62,866 nt of DNA. It comes from Bradyrhizobium sp. (GTDB lineage Bacteria > Pseudomonadota > Alphaproteobacteria > Rhizobiales > Xanthobacteraceae). The notes under the pieces are model-generated. The model saw only the letters and a list, made by a program, of their open reading frames with translations, was not told the origin of the DNA and made no database searches. The position numbers were made by a program, and so were the translations under genes. Location of the stretch: contig JAQGKC010000090.1 of the NCBI GenBank assembly GCA_028290305.1, forward strand, positions 1 through 62,866. The letters are read 5' to 3'. The number at the start of each line of letters is the position of its first letter. Within the stretch, counting starts at the first letter, position 1. Shown here piece by piece: positions 53,834 through 62,462 of this stretch.

Positions 53834-54227
53834 AGGAGGCTCCTTCGGGCAGCCAAATCAAACCGTTGTTGTCCGGTGCGAGCTTTGGCGCTTGGGGATG
53901 CGGTTCGAGGCGATAGAACACGTCTGCGACCTTCTCGCCCTCGTCGGGAGCAAGCGCGGTCACATAAACCAGAGCCTTGACACGTTCGGGACGCGCCAGG
54001 GCTATGACCGCACCGGCGTAGGCGTGTCCCGCCAATACGATCGGCCCTTCCGTCCGGTCCAAGCTGCGGTTGAGCGCAGCGACGTCCTCGGCAAGAGAGG
54101 TTAGCGGAAGCGGCGCCGCCGACACGTTCACAGCCTCTGCCTTCAGAGCCGTTATTACGCGTGCCCAACTCGATCCATCCGCCCATGCTCCGCGGGCAAG
54201 CACCACGCTCACATCCTTCATCGCCAT
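53832..54227 (-). pseudogene. Alpha/beta hydrolase, 3'-truncated
   Basis: The 131-aa product is the front half of a roughly 235-aa hydrolase family: LARGAWADGSSWARVITALKA, LTSLAEDVAALNRSLDRTEG, and GHAYAGAVIALARPE at the elbow, where Ala replaces the usual Ser (I believe this subfamily often has Ala here). It runs to NGLIWLPEGAS and stops where the family normally continues for about 100 residues, right at inverted repeat A. It appears cut at its 3' end. The start is ATG 54227; repeat B lies 33 bases upstream. Confidence 0.6.
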
Positions 54228-54260
54228 CCTGTCGCTCCTGAGATCGCGGGTCCGCCAGCC

Positions 54261-54293
54261 CATAACCTGTTCAATGGCGCTTGACAGGTTATG
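54261..54293. promoter_or_regulatory. 33-bp inverted repeat B
   Basis: Arms CATAACCTGT and ACAGGTTATG, 13 bases apart, form a 33-base inverted repeat ending 33 bases upstream of the truncated hydrolase start. It is a probable operator of the divergent hydrolase/CGNR-regulator pair. Confidence 0.75.
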
Positions 54294-54303
54294 AAAGCCG
54301 TCG

Positions 54304-54336
54304 CATAACTTGTCAAGTGACATTTGAGAGGTTATG
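54304..54336. promoter_or_regulatory. 33-bp inverted repeat C
   Basis: Half sites CATAAC and GTTATG, with similar inner sequence, span 33 bases and end 34 bases before the CGNR regulator's start. It is 43 bases from repeat B, about four helical turns, so dimers could bind both on one DNA face. Confidence 0.75.
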
Positions 54337-54370
54337 CGATTGGAACTCTTGCCTGCTTCGGGGGCCAACC

Positions 54371-54994
54371 GTGCAACATAGACCGCCTGCAATTTTTATT
54401 GCCGACTCGGTTGGCCTCGATTTCCTGAACTCCATCGCGACACCGGTCGATACACCTGTTGACTGGCTCGACAGCGGCGGTGGCTTCTTGGAGTGGCTGG
54501 CTCAGGCCAAGCTTGCTCCAGCGGATACATTGGATGCGTTGAAAGCGCGAGCGATGCCGGGTGAACTGGACAAGGTTGCAGATCAGGCTCGCGAACTGCG
54601 CGAGTGGTTCAGGGGCTTCGTTCGAAAGCATGCGGGCCGGCCGCTCGGGCCCAAGGCGCTCCACGAACTGGGTCCTTTGAACAGGCTGTTGGAACGTGAC
54701 GAAGCGTTCAGCCAGATATTGCGACATCACCATAGCGATGGCGGTCCCTTGGAACTGCGAGTGATGCGGCGCTGGCGATCTCCTGAATCGCTGCTGCTGC
54801 CGATCGGCGAAGCGTTGGCGAAGTTCGTATGTGAGGAAGATTTCGCCAATGTGAAAGCGTGCGAGGGACATACCTGCACCCTGGTGTTCGCCGACCGTAC
54901 CCGAAGGCGGGCAAGAAGATGGTGCAGCATGGCCATCTGCGGCAATCGCGCCAAACAGGCCGCGCACCGCAGCCGGCTCAAGAACAAGCACTGA
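54371..54994 (+). CDS. ABATE/CGNR zinc-finger transcriptional regulator
   Basis: The 207-aa protein starts at GTG 54371 with FIADSVGLDFLNSIATPVD, the ABATE-domain opening, and ends with the CGNR zinc finger: CEGHTC, then WCSMAICGNRAKQAAHRSR, giving four Cys ligands. Such proteins are predicted stress or ligand-responsive regulators. It is divergent from an alpha/beta hydrolase, with two 33-bp repeats in the gap, and it is followed by a haloacid dehalogenase gene. It is the likely binder of the repeats. The start is tentative, for an earlier frame opens at 54281. Confidence 0.85.
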   Translation: MQHRPPAIFIADSVGLDFLNSIATPVDTPVDWLDSGGGFLEWLAQAKLAPADTLDALKARAMPGELDKVADQARELREWFRGFVRKHAGRPLGPKALHELGPLNRLLERDEAFSQILRHHHSDGGPLELRVMRRWRSPESLLLPIGEALAKFVCEEDFANVKACEGHTCTLVFADRTRRRARRWCSMAICGNRAKQAAHRSRLKNKH

Positions 54995-55043
54995 CCGGCT
55001 GACGAATTTTAGACCAAGGCGGAACAAACAGGAGATTGATAAC

Positions 55044-55730
55044 ATGGCCGCTCTTCCCCTGATCGTCTTCGACGTCAACGAGACGCTTCTCGATCTTGAA
55101 ACGATGGAGCCAACCTTCGAGCGCATCTTCGGTGAAAAGAGCGCCATGCGCCTATGGTTCGCCAACTTGGTCATGTATTCCGCGGCCCTGACTGTGGCCG
55201 GCTGCTACGTACCGTTTACCGATATCGGTTCGGCAGTGATGAAGATGTTGGCGGATACGCGTGGCATCAAGATTGACAACAGGGACAAGGAAGAGCTCAC
55301 GGAAAAGTTTTCCACGATGCCGCCCCACCCTGAGGTTCCAGCGGCGCTACGCAAGCTGCGCGATGCAGGTTTTCGGCTCTTCACTCTCACGGACAATCTG
55401 CTCGAGGTTCAAACTCGCCAGCTTGAACATGGCGGCATTGTCGATCTCTTTGAGCGACGATTCAGTGCGGACGGCGTCGAGCATCACAAGCCGTCGCGTG
55501 AGGCTTATGCCTACGTTGAGAGAGAGCTTGCGGTTGAGCCCTCGCAGTTCTGTCTTGTCGCCTGCCACACATGGGACACTCTCGGTGCCGTCGCGGCTGG
55601 CTGGGAGGGGGCGCTGATCAAGCGTGTTGGCAATGATGTCTTAGGGGTCGGCCCTCAGCCGCAGATTGTCGGCAACGACCTCAACGACGTGGCCGATCAA
55701 CTCATAGCTCTACACAAGGGACGGGCCTAA
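55044..55730 (+). CDS. HAD-superfamily (S)-2-haloacid dehalogenase, type II-like
   Basis: The 228-aa protein has the HAD core: nucleophile motif FDVNETLLDLE (Asp), motif II TLTDN, Lys in HHKPSREAYAYV, and the acidic motif ACHTWDTLGA; the cap lies after motif I. Type II haloacid dehalogenases hydrolyse 2-haloalkanoates to 2-hydroxy acids, with inversion. The same fold also covers phosphatases, so substrate is not certain. It follows the CGNR regulator on the same strand (49-base gap) and may belong to its regulon. Confidence 0.85.
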   Translation: MAALPLIVFDVNETLLDLETMEPTFERIFGEKSAMRLWFANLVMYSAALTVAGCYVPFTDIGSAVMKMLADTRGIKIDNRDKEELTEKFSTMPPHPEVPAALRKLRDAGFRLFTLTDNLLEVQTRQLEHGGIVDLFERRFSADGVEHHKPSREAYAYVERELAVEPSQFCLVACHTWDTLGAVAAGWEGALIKRVGNDVLGVGPQPQIVGNDLNDVADQLIALHKGRA

Positions 55731-55763
55731 CTCACCCGTTATCGCACGCTTTTCATGCGACGC

Positions 55764-55812
55764 TGGTGGGCCCGGCAGGACTCGAACCTGCGACCAGACC
55801 ATTATGAGCGGG
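55764..55812 (-). other. 3' remnant of a tRNA(CAT) gene, probable integration scar (att site)
   Basis: On the minus strand these 49 bases read as the second half of a tRNA: anticodon loop CTCATAA with anticodon CAT (complement at 55804-55806), TPsiC arm with GGTTCGAGTCC, acceptor end GGGCCC and ACCA. The 5' half (acceptor and D arm) is absent, and one anticodon-stem base is mismatched. Such 3' tRNA halves arise when an integrase element inserts at a tRNA end. The acceptor fits a Bradyrhizobium-type tRNA-Ile2/Met. It is not a functional gene. Confidence 0.75.
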
Positions 55813-56325
55813 AGCGTAAAGCTTCGCTTCGTTGAATTTTATGAATTTTCGTCAGAGATCTAACGCGTTCGTTGTAGTGTGATGAGTTCGTTTCTGGTGC
55901 GAAACTGGTGTGGTGTGTTTGCTAGGCCATAAACGCGAGCTGCGCCGATCGACCTTTGACCGACGGGGTAAAGCCTCGCAACCTTCTTCGCCTTCTTGGA
56001 GCAGCCGAGGTACGCTGAGGACTGCAATCCAGTGCCCTGCCGTTCAACGAAAGAGCTCTCTTGCCTTACGGGATATAGATTTTTTTCGCTGCATCGAGAG
56101 CAGGGGTGCAGCCTGAGCGATTACCCTAGGCATCATATCGCTTCGCGCGGGCGCGGGCCATAGCCGCGGAAAATCGTGACTTCAGACGCTGATCTGCGTT
56201 GTGGATGGATTCAGGCGTGGGCTGGTGGCCAAGCTGCGCATTGACTGACCGACGTGCCGTCAATCCGGGTGCGGCGGCAACGCCGACCGCGACGGTTGCG
56301 TGACCGTGCTTGTCGTGCCGCGTCT
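55813..56325. other. Gene-free stretch beside the tRNA scar
   Basis: In 513 bases I see no gene, RNA or strong hairpin. Open frames are short and lack ribosome sites. It lies on the inner (island) side of the tRNA remnant and merges into the VIT-like remnant. Confidence 0.4.
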
Positions 56326-56541
56326 TGCGATCCGCGCTCCACCTACTCCAAGAGTGATCAGGAGGGCCATTGTTATCGCAGCAGTGACCAGCCTCGCATG
56401 AAGTACCGGAAGGAAGACGAACGGCAGGATCGGTACCGACGCTGACAGGAAATCTGCGACCAACACAGTGCCTGCTCCCATGGGTTCTGCTGCGCCACCG
56501 AGGCGGCTTGCAGCGCGAACACCAGCCTCGGGGTCATTTTC
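56326..56541 (-). pseudogene. Remnant of a VIT/CCC1-family membrane protein
   Basis: The minus strand encodes DPEAGVRAASRLGGAAEPMGAG followed by ADFLSASVPILPFVFLPVLHARLVTAAITMALLITLGVGG, which resembles the C-terminal half of VIT/CCC1 iron/manganese transporter-like proteins (a DPE-A-L acidic region and then an IPLLPFL-like helix). The N-terminal membrane half is missing and the end is degenerate. The match is by eye and moderate. Confidence 0.4.
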
Positions 56542-56647
56542 GCACCGCACCAACGAGGGCCGCTGATAACTCGGGTGTAAGGCCACCCGCTGCCCGGCGG
56601 TTCGACAACAGCTCTGTTGCGCCACATCTGGTCAAGAATGGCCGGCG

Positions 56648-56794
56648 GGACGCATCATCGTCACCTCGTCCGCACAAGGCAGGCACGGCATCAAATTTGG
56701 CTCCGCCTATTCCGCTTCCAACCGGGGGATCATAGGTCTGATGAAATCGGCCGCCCCGGAACTGGGCGAGCACAGCAGCACGGTCAACGCGGTG
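56648..56794 (+). pseudogene. Internal remnant of an SDR dehydrogenase
   Basis: The frame reads GRIIVTSSAQGRHGIKFGSAY, then SASNRGIIGLMKSAAPELG and TVNAV, which is the catalytic region of an SDR (like mycofactocin-linked dehydrogenases) with Lys of YxxxK changed to Asn. Nothing before or after matches, and the remnant ends about 16 bases before the RND adaptor start. It provides the ribosome site GGAGG used by that gene. Confidence 0.6.
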
Positions 56795-56810
56795 CACTCG
56801 GAGGCAAGCG

Positions 56811-58022
56811 ATGAGTGGTGGATGGACGAAGGTCGGGCTTCCCGGCGCAGCCATTGTTGCTTTGGCGATTGCGATCTTTGTCTATGGCGGGGCCGATCGT
56901 GCCAGGCTGGCCGACGCGCCGGCGGTCCAGGCGGTTCCTGTTATCGCGACGAAGGTTCAGCAACACGATGTGCCGATTATATTGACCGGCCTCGGGACGG
57001 TCACAGCTCTGAACACGGCCACGATTCACAGCCAGGTCACGGGGCTGCTGGTCAGCGTTGACTTCCGCGAGGGTCAATCAGTCAAGAAAGGCGATCTGCT
57101 CGCCCAAATCGATCCGCGCATTTACCAAGCGCAGCTTGATCAGGCGCAGGCGACGCTGGAGCACGATCAGGCCCATCTGAGGAACGCGCAGCTCAACCTC
57201 CAGCGTTATAGCGATCTTGCAAAGACCGACGCGGCGACGCAACAGCAGCTCGACAATCAGCAGGCCGCCGTCGAGCAGCTCAATGCGCAGATCAAAAGCG
57301 ACCAGGCTGTGGTCGACAATTCCAAGGCACAGCTGAGCTTCACGCGGCTGGTTGCGCCGTTTGACGGTATCACCGGCATCCGCTTGCTCGACGTGGGCAA
57401 CATCATCCATCCGCCGACTGGCTCGGCAGCAACGCAATCGAACACGGCCGATACGAATGGATTGGTCGTCGTCACCCAGGTTCAGCCGATCAGCGTGATT
57501 TTTACGCTTGCCACAACCAATATATCGGAGGTTCAAGCCGCCATGGCGAATGGCCCGCTGCAAGCCATGGCGTGGAGCCAGGACGACAAGACCCAGCTCG
57601 ATGTCGGTCAGCTTGCGGTGGTGAACAACCAGGCCGATCCCGGCTCGGGCACGATCCAGCTCAAGGCGCAATTTCCCAACCAACAGCGCAAGCTGTGGCC
57701 CGGGACGTTCGTCAATGTGCGACTGGTGATCGCAACCGAGCACAATGCGCTAACGGTTCCGTTCGATGCAATACAGCAGGGGTAGCAGGGATCGTTCGTC
57801 TTTGTCGTCGGCCAGGACAACAAGGCAACCGTACGGCCGATCTCGGTTCGCCAGACGTTCGGCGCCGAGGCCCTCGTAGAGAAAGGATTGAACGCCGGTG
57901 AGACCGTGGTGCTGCGAGGCCAGTACCGGCTCTCGCCTGGCACGTTGGTGACGCTAGCGGATCTGAATAATCCCGCGGCAGTTCCGAATCCCTCGACGAA
58001 AAGCTCGGGCATGCTGCCATGA
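56811..58022 (+). pseudogene. RND efflux periplasmic adaptor with an in-frame TAG
   Basis: The frame runs 403 codons but is interrupted by TAG at 57783-57785. Before it: signal/anchor helix (about 9-25), lipoyl half VIATKVQQHDVPIILTGLGTVTALNTATIHSQVTG, a coiled-coil hairpin (about 100-165), and the beta-barrel. After it the frame continues GSFVFVVGQDNKATVRPISVRQTFG and VVLRGQYRLSPGT, the normal membrane-proximal domain, to a stop overlapping the RND gene. CAG to TAG would explain it. Unless suppressed or a sequencing error, the adaptor loses its last 79 residues. Confidence 0.85.
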
Positions 58023-61000
58023 ATCTTTCAGCTCCTTTCATACACAGGCCGATCGCAACCGCTCTTCTGATGGTGGCGATCGTTCTGTTGGGCATCATCG
58101 GGTACGAGCTGCTGCCGGTCGCCGCTCTGCCGGAGGTCGATTCGCCGACAATCCAGGTAACGGCGCAACTGCCGGGCGCCGATCCGCAAACCATGGCGTC
58201 CTCGGTCGCGACTCCACTCGAGCGCCAGTTCGGTCAGATCCCCGGTCTCTCGCAAATGACGTCGAGCAGCGCGCTCGGCTACACCCAGATCACGCTCCAG
58301 TTCAGCCGCGATCGCACCATCGATTCCGCTGCGCAGGATGTCCAGGCGGCCATCAACGCGACCAGCGGCCAGCTGCCCCCCAATTTGTTGAATCCTCCGA
58401 TCTACCGCAAGACCAATCCGGCCGACACGCCGATCCTGCTACTCGCGCTAACCTCGGACACGCTTCCGCTCACCAAGGTAAGCGATTACGCTGACAGCGT
58501 CCTGGTACAGAAGCTTTCACAGATGCCCGGCGTCGGGCTCGTCAGCCTCGGCGGCGAGCAAGACCCGGCAATTCGGGTCCAGGTCAACCCGGCGCAGCTC
58601 GCCGCTGCGGGACTGGACCTGGAGTCGGTGCGTACGGCGCTTGCCAACAGCACGGTCAACCAGCCGAAGGGCACGCTGTACGGCGGTCAGCATGCCTTCT
58701 CGCTGCTAACGAACGATCAGTTGACCACGGCCAGCGGATTCGACGACTACATCCTGGCTTACCGCAACGGGGCTCCGATCCGCGTCCGCGACGTCGGACG
58801 CGCCATTGTCGCGCCGGAAGATAAAACGCTTGCTGGCTGGCTGGGCACACAGCGGGCGGTGCTGATCGCGATCCAGCGACAGCCCGGCGCCAATGTAATC
58901 GCGACGGTCGATCAGATCAAAAAGGCGCTGCCGCAGCTCGAAGCGTCACTGCCGCCGTCGATTAAGGTCGAGATCGTATCGGATCGGACACAGACCATCC
59001 GCGCCAGCGTCGCCGACATACAGTTCACGCTCATGCTTACGATTGCCCTGGTCGTCGCCGTCATCTTTCTCTTTCTGCGAAAGCTTTGGGCTACGGTCAT
59101 CCCCGCGATCGCGGTGCCGTTATCGCTGGTCGGTACCTTCGCAGTGATGTATGCGCTCGGCTTTAGCCTCGATAATCTCTCGTTGATGGCGCTGACCATT
59201 GCCGTCGGCTTTGTGGTCGATGATGCGGTGGTGATGATCGAGAACATCGTCCGGCACATCGAGGGCGGAAGCACGCCGATGGCGGCAGCGATTGCGGGAT
59301 CGGGCGAGATCGGATTCACTATCCTCTCGATATCGATATCGCTGGTCGCCGTGTTCATTCCGCTCTTTCTCATGAGCGGCGTGGTCGGTCTGCTGTTCCG
59401 CGAGTTCGCCGTGACGGTCGCGGTTTCGATCGCCGTTTCTCTTATTGTGTCGCTGACGCTGACGCCGATGATGTGCGCGCGGCTGCTGACGCCGGAGGGC
59501 GACCACAAGCCGGGACGCGTTTCGCAGGTGCTCGAGCGGTTCTTCGACCGGCTGGTGGCCACTTACGACCGGGCGTTGGTCGTTGCGCTACGCCACCGCC
59601 TGGTCACGCTGATAGTCATGATTTTCACCGTCGTCCTGACACTCGCGCTATTCGTGGTGATTCCGAAAGGGTTCTTCCCACAGCAGGACACAGGGATGAT
59701 CGTCGGGATTTCCGAGGGCGCTCAGGACATATCCCCGCAAGCCATGATGGATCGTCAGGAGGCCGTGCTGGCGGGTGTCGTCAAGGATCCGGCAGTCGCC
59801 TCGGCAACCGCCTATATAGGGCCCGGCGGATCGACGGTCACGGAGAACGACGGACGCATGTTCATCACGCTCAAGCCGCACAGCGAGAGAAGCGCGACCG
59901 CCGACCAGGTGATCACACGGCTGAACCGGGCGCTGCAGCCGATCCAGGGCATCACGCTCTACATGCAGGCCGCGCAGGACATCAATGTCGGTGCGCGCCT
60001 TTCCAAGACGCAGTACCAATATACGCTGGTCGACGTGGACAGCGCCGAACTCAATCACTGGGCGCCTGTGCTGCTGGAGAAGCTGCAGGGCCTGCCGCAA
60101 CTGCGCGATGTCGCCAGCGACCAGCAGAGTGCCGGTCGGACACTCAACATCGAAGTCAACCGCGAGGCCGCTTCCCGTCTCGGCGTCGACCCCGCACAGG
60201 TCGATGGCATCCTTTATGACGCGTTCGGGCAGCGTCACGTGGCGCGCATTTACACGACGCTCAACGAGTACTACGTCATTCTCGAGGTCGATCCCGGCTT
60301 CCAGCTTGGTCCCAATGCGCTCAGCCGCATCTATGCGAAATCCGCCAGCGGGTCCATGGTGCCGCTGAACCAGCTCGCCAGCGTCACCCCCGCGGTCGCT
60401 CCACTGGCGGTGAATCACCAGGGCCAATTCCCGTCGGTCACGCTGAGCTTCAACCTCGCCGCCAATAGCACGATCGGAGAAGCGGTGGCTGCGATCCGCC
60501 ATGCTGCCGCCGATCTCCACCTGCCAGGTTCGATCGCCACCAGCTTCCAGGGCAACGCCCAGGCCTTCCAGAGTTCGCTCAGCAGTACGCGCATCCTGAT
60601 CCTGGCTGCCTTGGTCGCAGTCTATATAATCCTCGGCATGCTCTACGAGAGCACGATCCATCCGCTCACGATCATCTCCACCTTGCCCTCCGCGGGGCTT
60701 GGCGCCTTGCTGACGCTGATGCTGTTCGGCATGCCGCTCGATGTGATTGGTATCATCGGCATCATCCTGCTGATCGGCATCGTTAAAAAGAATGGCATCA
60801 TGCTGATCGACTTTGCGCTGGAAGCCCAACGCGAACGCGGGGTGAGCAGTGAAGACGCCATCCACGAGGCATGCCGTCTGCGCTTCCGCCCTATCCTGAT
60901 GACAACGCTCTGCGCCTTGCTTGCCGGCGTCCCGCTCATGGTCGGAACAGGAACGGGCTCAGAAATTCGCCAGCCGCTTGGCTACGCAATCGTCGGTGGT

Positions 61001-61144
61001 TTAATAGTTTCGCAGGTGCTGACGCTATTCACCACGCCGATCGTTTACATCTACATGGACCGCCTTAGCGGTTGGCTTTCTCGCCGATCGCGCGCTCAGT
61101 CCTCTGCCAGAGCCGGAACATCGAAACCGCAGGCACGATCTTGA
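58019..61144 (+). CDS. RND efflux permease, MdtB/MdtC-like
   Basis: A 1041-aa inner-membrane drug/proton antiporter of the HAE-1 family. It opens with NLSAPFIHRPIATALLMVAIVLLG, typical of MdtB/MuxB types, and carries the paired Asp of helix 4 (LTIAVGFVVDDAVVMIENIVRH), large periplasmic porter loops and twelve helices. The ATG overlaps the adaptor stop (ATGA). It extrudes a range of toxic compounds with an adaptor and an outer-membrane channel; no outer-membrane gene is present here. With the adaptor interrupted, its activity is uncertain. Confidence 0.93.
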   Translation: MNLSAPFIHRPIATALLMVAIVLLGIIGYELLPVAALPEVDSPTIQVTAQLPGADPQTMASSVATPLERQFGQIPGLSQMTSSSALGYTQITLQFSRDRTIDSAAQDVQAAINATSGQLPPNLLNPPIYRKTNPADTPILLLALTSDTLPLTKVSDYADSVLVQKLSQMPGVGLVSLGGEQDPAIRVQVNPAQLAAAGLDLESVRTALANSTVNQPKGTLYGGQHAFSLLTNDQLTTASGFDDYILAYRNGAPIRVRDVGRAIVAPEDKTLAGWLGTQRAVLIAIQRQPGANVIATVDQIKKALPQLEASLPPSIKVEIVSDRTQTIRASVADIQFTLMLTIALVVAVIFLFLRKLWATVIPAIAVPLSLVGTFAVMYALGFSLDNLSLMALTIAVGFVVDDAVVMIENIVRHIEGGSTPMAAAIAGSGEIGFTILSISISLVAVFIPLFLMSGVVGLLFREFAVTVAVSIAVSLIVSLTLTPMMCARLLTPEGDHKPGRVSQVLERFFDRLVATYDRALVVALRHRLVTLIVMIFTVVLTLALFVVIPKGFFPQQDTGMIVGISEGAQDISPQAMMDRQEAVLAGVVKDPAVASATAYIGPGGSTVTENDGRMFITLKPHSERSATADQVITRLNRALQPIQGITLYMQAAQDINVGARLSKTQYQYTLVDVDSAELNHWAPVLLEKLQGLPQLRDVASDQQSAGRTLNIEVNREAASRLGVDPAQVDGILYDAFGQRHVARIYTTLNEYYVILEVDPGFQLGPNALSRIYAKSASGSMVPLNQLASVTPAVAPLAVNHQGQFPSVTLSFNLAANSTIGEAVAAIRHAAADLHLPGSIATSFQGNAQAFQSSLSSTRILILAALVAVYIILGMLYESTIHPLTIISTLPSAGLGALLTLMLFGMPLDVIGIIGIILLIGIVKKNGIMLIDFALEAQRERGVSSEDAIHEACRLRFRPILMTTLCALLAGVPLMVGTGTGSEIRQPLGYAIVGGLIVSQVLTLFTTPIVYIYMDRLSGWLSRRSRAQSSARAGTSKPQARS

Positions 61145-61905
61145 TCGTTGCCAGGTCCGATGAATCATCCAGCTTGGACGAATGGCGCCTGCTCAAGCCT
61201 TTTTACTCGACGCGCCCGCCGAATCCACGATTGGAGGCCGGAAGACCTGGTCTGTTGGGACGTAGAGCCCTAGTTTAGCCGCTGCCGGGGTATGGCGACG
61301 CGTGGACGAACGGAGGCATTTCTGGTGCGGTAGTCCGAAAACGAGATTCAGTAACTAACTGATTTCATCTGGCCTGCCTACCGTAGCTCGCGGCTACGGC
61401 CCGCCTTCGCCGAAGGCTTCGGCGGGCAGCTTTCATTCGCTTCGTGTCGGGACCAACCAAGTGCGAGTCGATTAAGTCATTGATTCTCCATAGGGCGCCA
61501 AAAATTCGAGAGTCGATAAACCAAAGAATTGCGAGTCGATTTCGCGAGATTCCAAGGAATCTTGAGTCGGTTCGTGAATCACGCCGGATGTTGAGTGTTA
61601 GGCCTCGGCGGTCCCACTAGATGTCGTCGCTCAAGGCGCTAATCGACTACAGGGGTGTGGTCGAAAAAGCCGTAATTTATTCGGCGTTTGCAAGCTCGCC
61701 GTCCTTGTGATCGCGCAGAAGGTTTTTCGCCTATACAAGTAGTTGCGGCATTCTTCCTCGAGCTTCATGACTTGTGGCAGCGTCACTGAGGTCGCGCCAT
61801 TGCTTGGCGGCTTATAGAATGCGGTCTGATCGCAAGCGCTCCATACGACGTCCTGCGAGCAAAACGGCGTGCAATGGTAGCTTTTCGCCTATGCTTCGGC
61901 GGTCT
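61145..61905. other. Gene-free, repeat-bearing gap
   Basis: In 761 bases no convincing gene is seen. A strong hairpin with arms GCCCGCC / GGCGGGC lies at about 61399-61428, preceded by a CCGTAGC/GCTACGG pair. Four loose copies of GAGTCGAT or GAGTCGGT occur at about 61465, 61512, 61532 and 61564, and GATTCC-AAG-GAATC forms a small palindrome near 61549-61562. A short minus-strand frame near 61690-61800 is too weak to name. Confidence 0.45.
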
Positions 61906-62445
61906 TTACGGGTGGCGTACCGGTTTCTTCGACTGATCCGGATCAGCATCCTTGGCTGCCTTCTCGAAGGCCGCGTCTAAGTCCTTGTGGTAGTCGCTTC
62001 GGTCGGGCTCACAAGTCTCATCAGCACAGTTCCAATAGGGGCATGGATCGAAAGATGGTTTGAACCAGGGGATATCTGGCAGCACGTTGTCCAGGGCGTT
62101 GAGGATAGAACCAATTCCGAACGGCCCCCCATATGTGCTCCATCCAACCTGGCCGATCTGGTAGCAAAATTTTGTGATATGATGAGGTGGTTTCGCCTGG
62201 AAAATGTCGTCGTAAGTCACGACACCAACCAAATACGTCGGTTCTCCCTTCGATCTCTTGTAATCCTCCCTCGATATGACGACCTTGGGAATTGGTCTTT
62301 CGAGACCTGGGGCCATAACCTCTTTTCCCAAGCGATCTTTCGTCAATAGATCGCTCGGGTCCTCCGGTATGTGCAAGACGTCACGTCGGTCCGGATTCTT
62401 TTCGGGACGTGGTGGGATAATCTTATATTCGACGCGGATCGACAC
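61906..62445 (-). pseudogene. C-terminal part of a hypothetical protein, cut by an IS
   Basis: About 180 residues read from VSIRVEYKIIPPRPEKN to KKPVRHP. The middle, EPTYLVGVVTYDDIFQAKPPHHITKFCYQIG, resembles proteins with an N-terminal membrane anchor and C-terminal beta-domain seen in rhizobia. The N-terminal part is missing: upstream residues are encoded by transposase-antisense DNA and the frame is continuous only by chance. The insertion sequence on the right probably disrupted it. Function unknown. Confidence 0.6.
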
Positions 62446-62462
62446 CTGTGTGTACCGAAAAC

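Noticed and set aside
61690..61800. Minus-strand segment (VTLPQVMKLEEECRN) as a transposase OrfA piece
   Set aside because: Too short and too weak a likeness to name.
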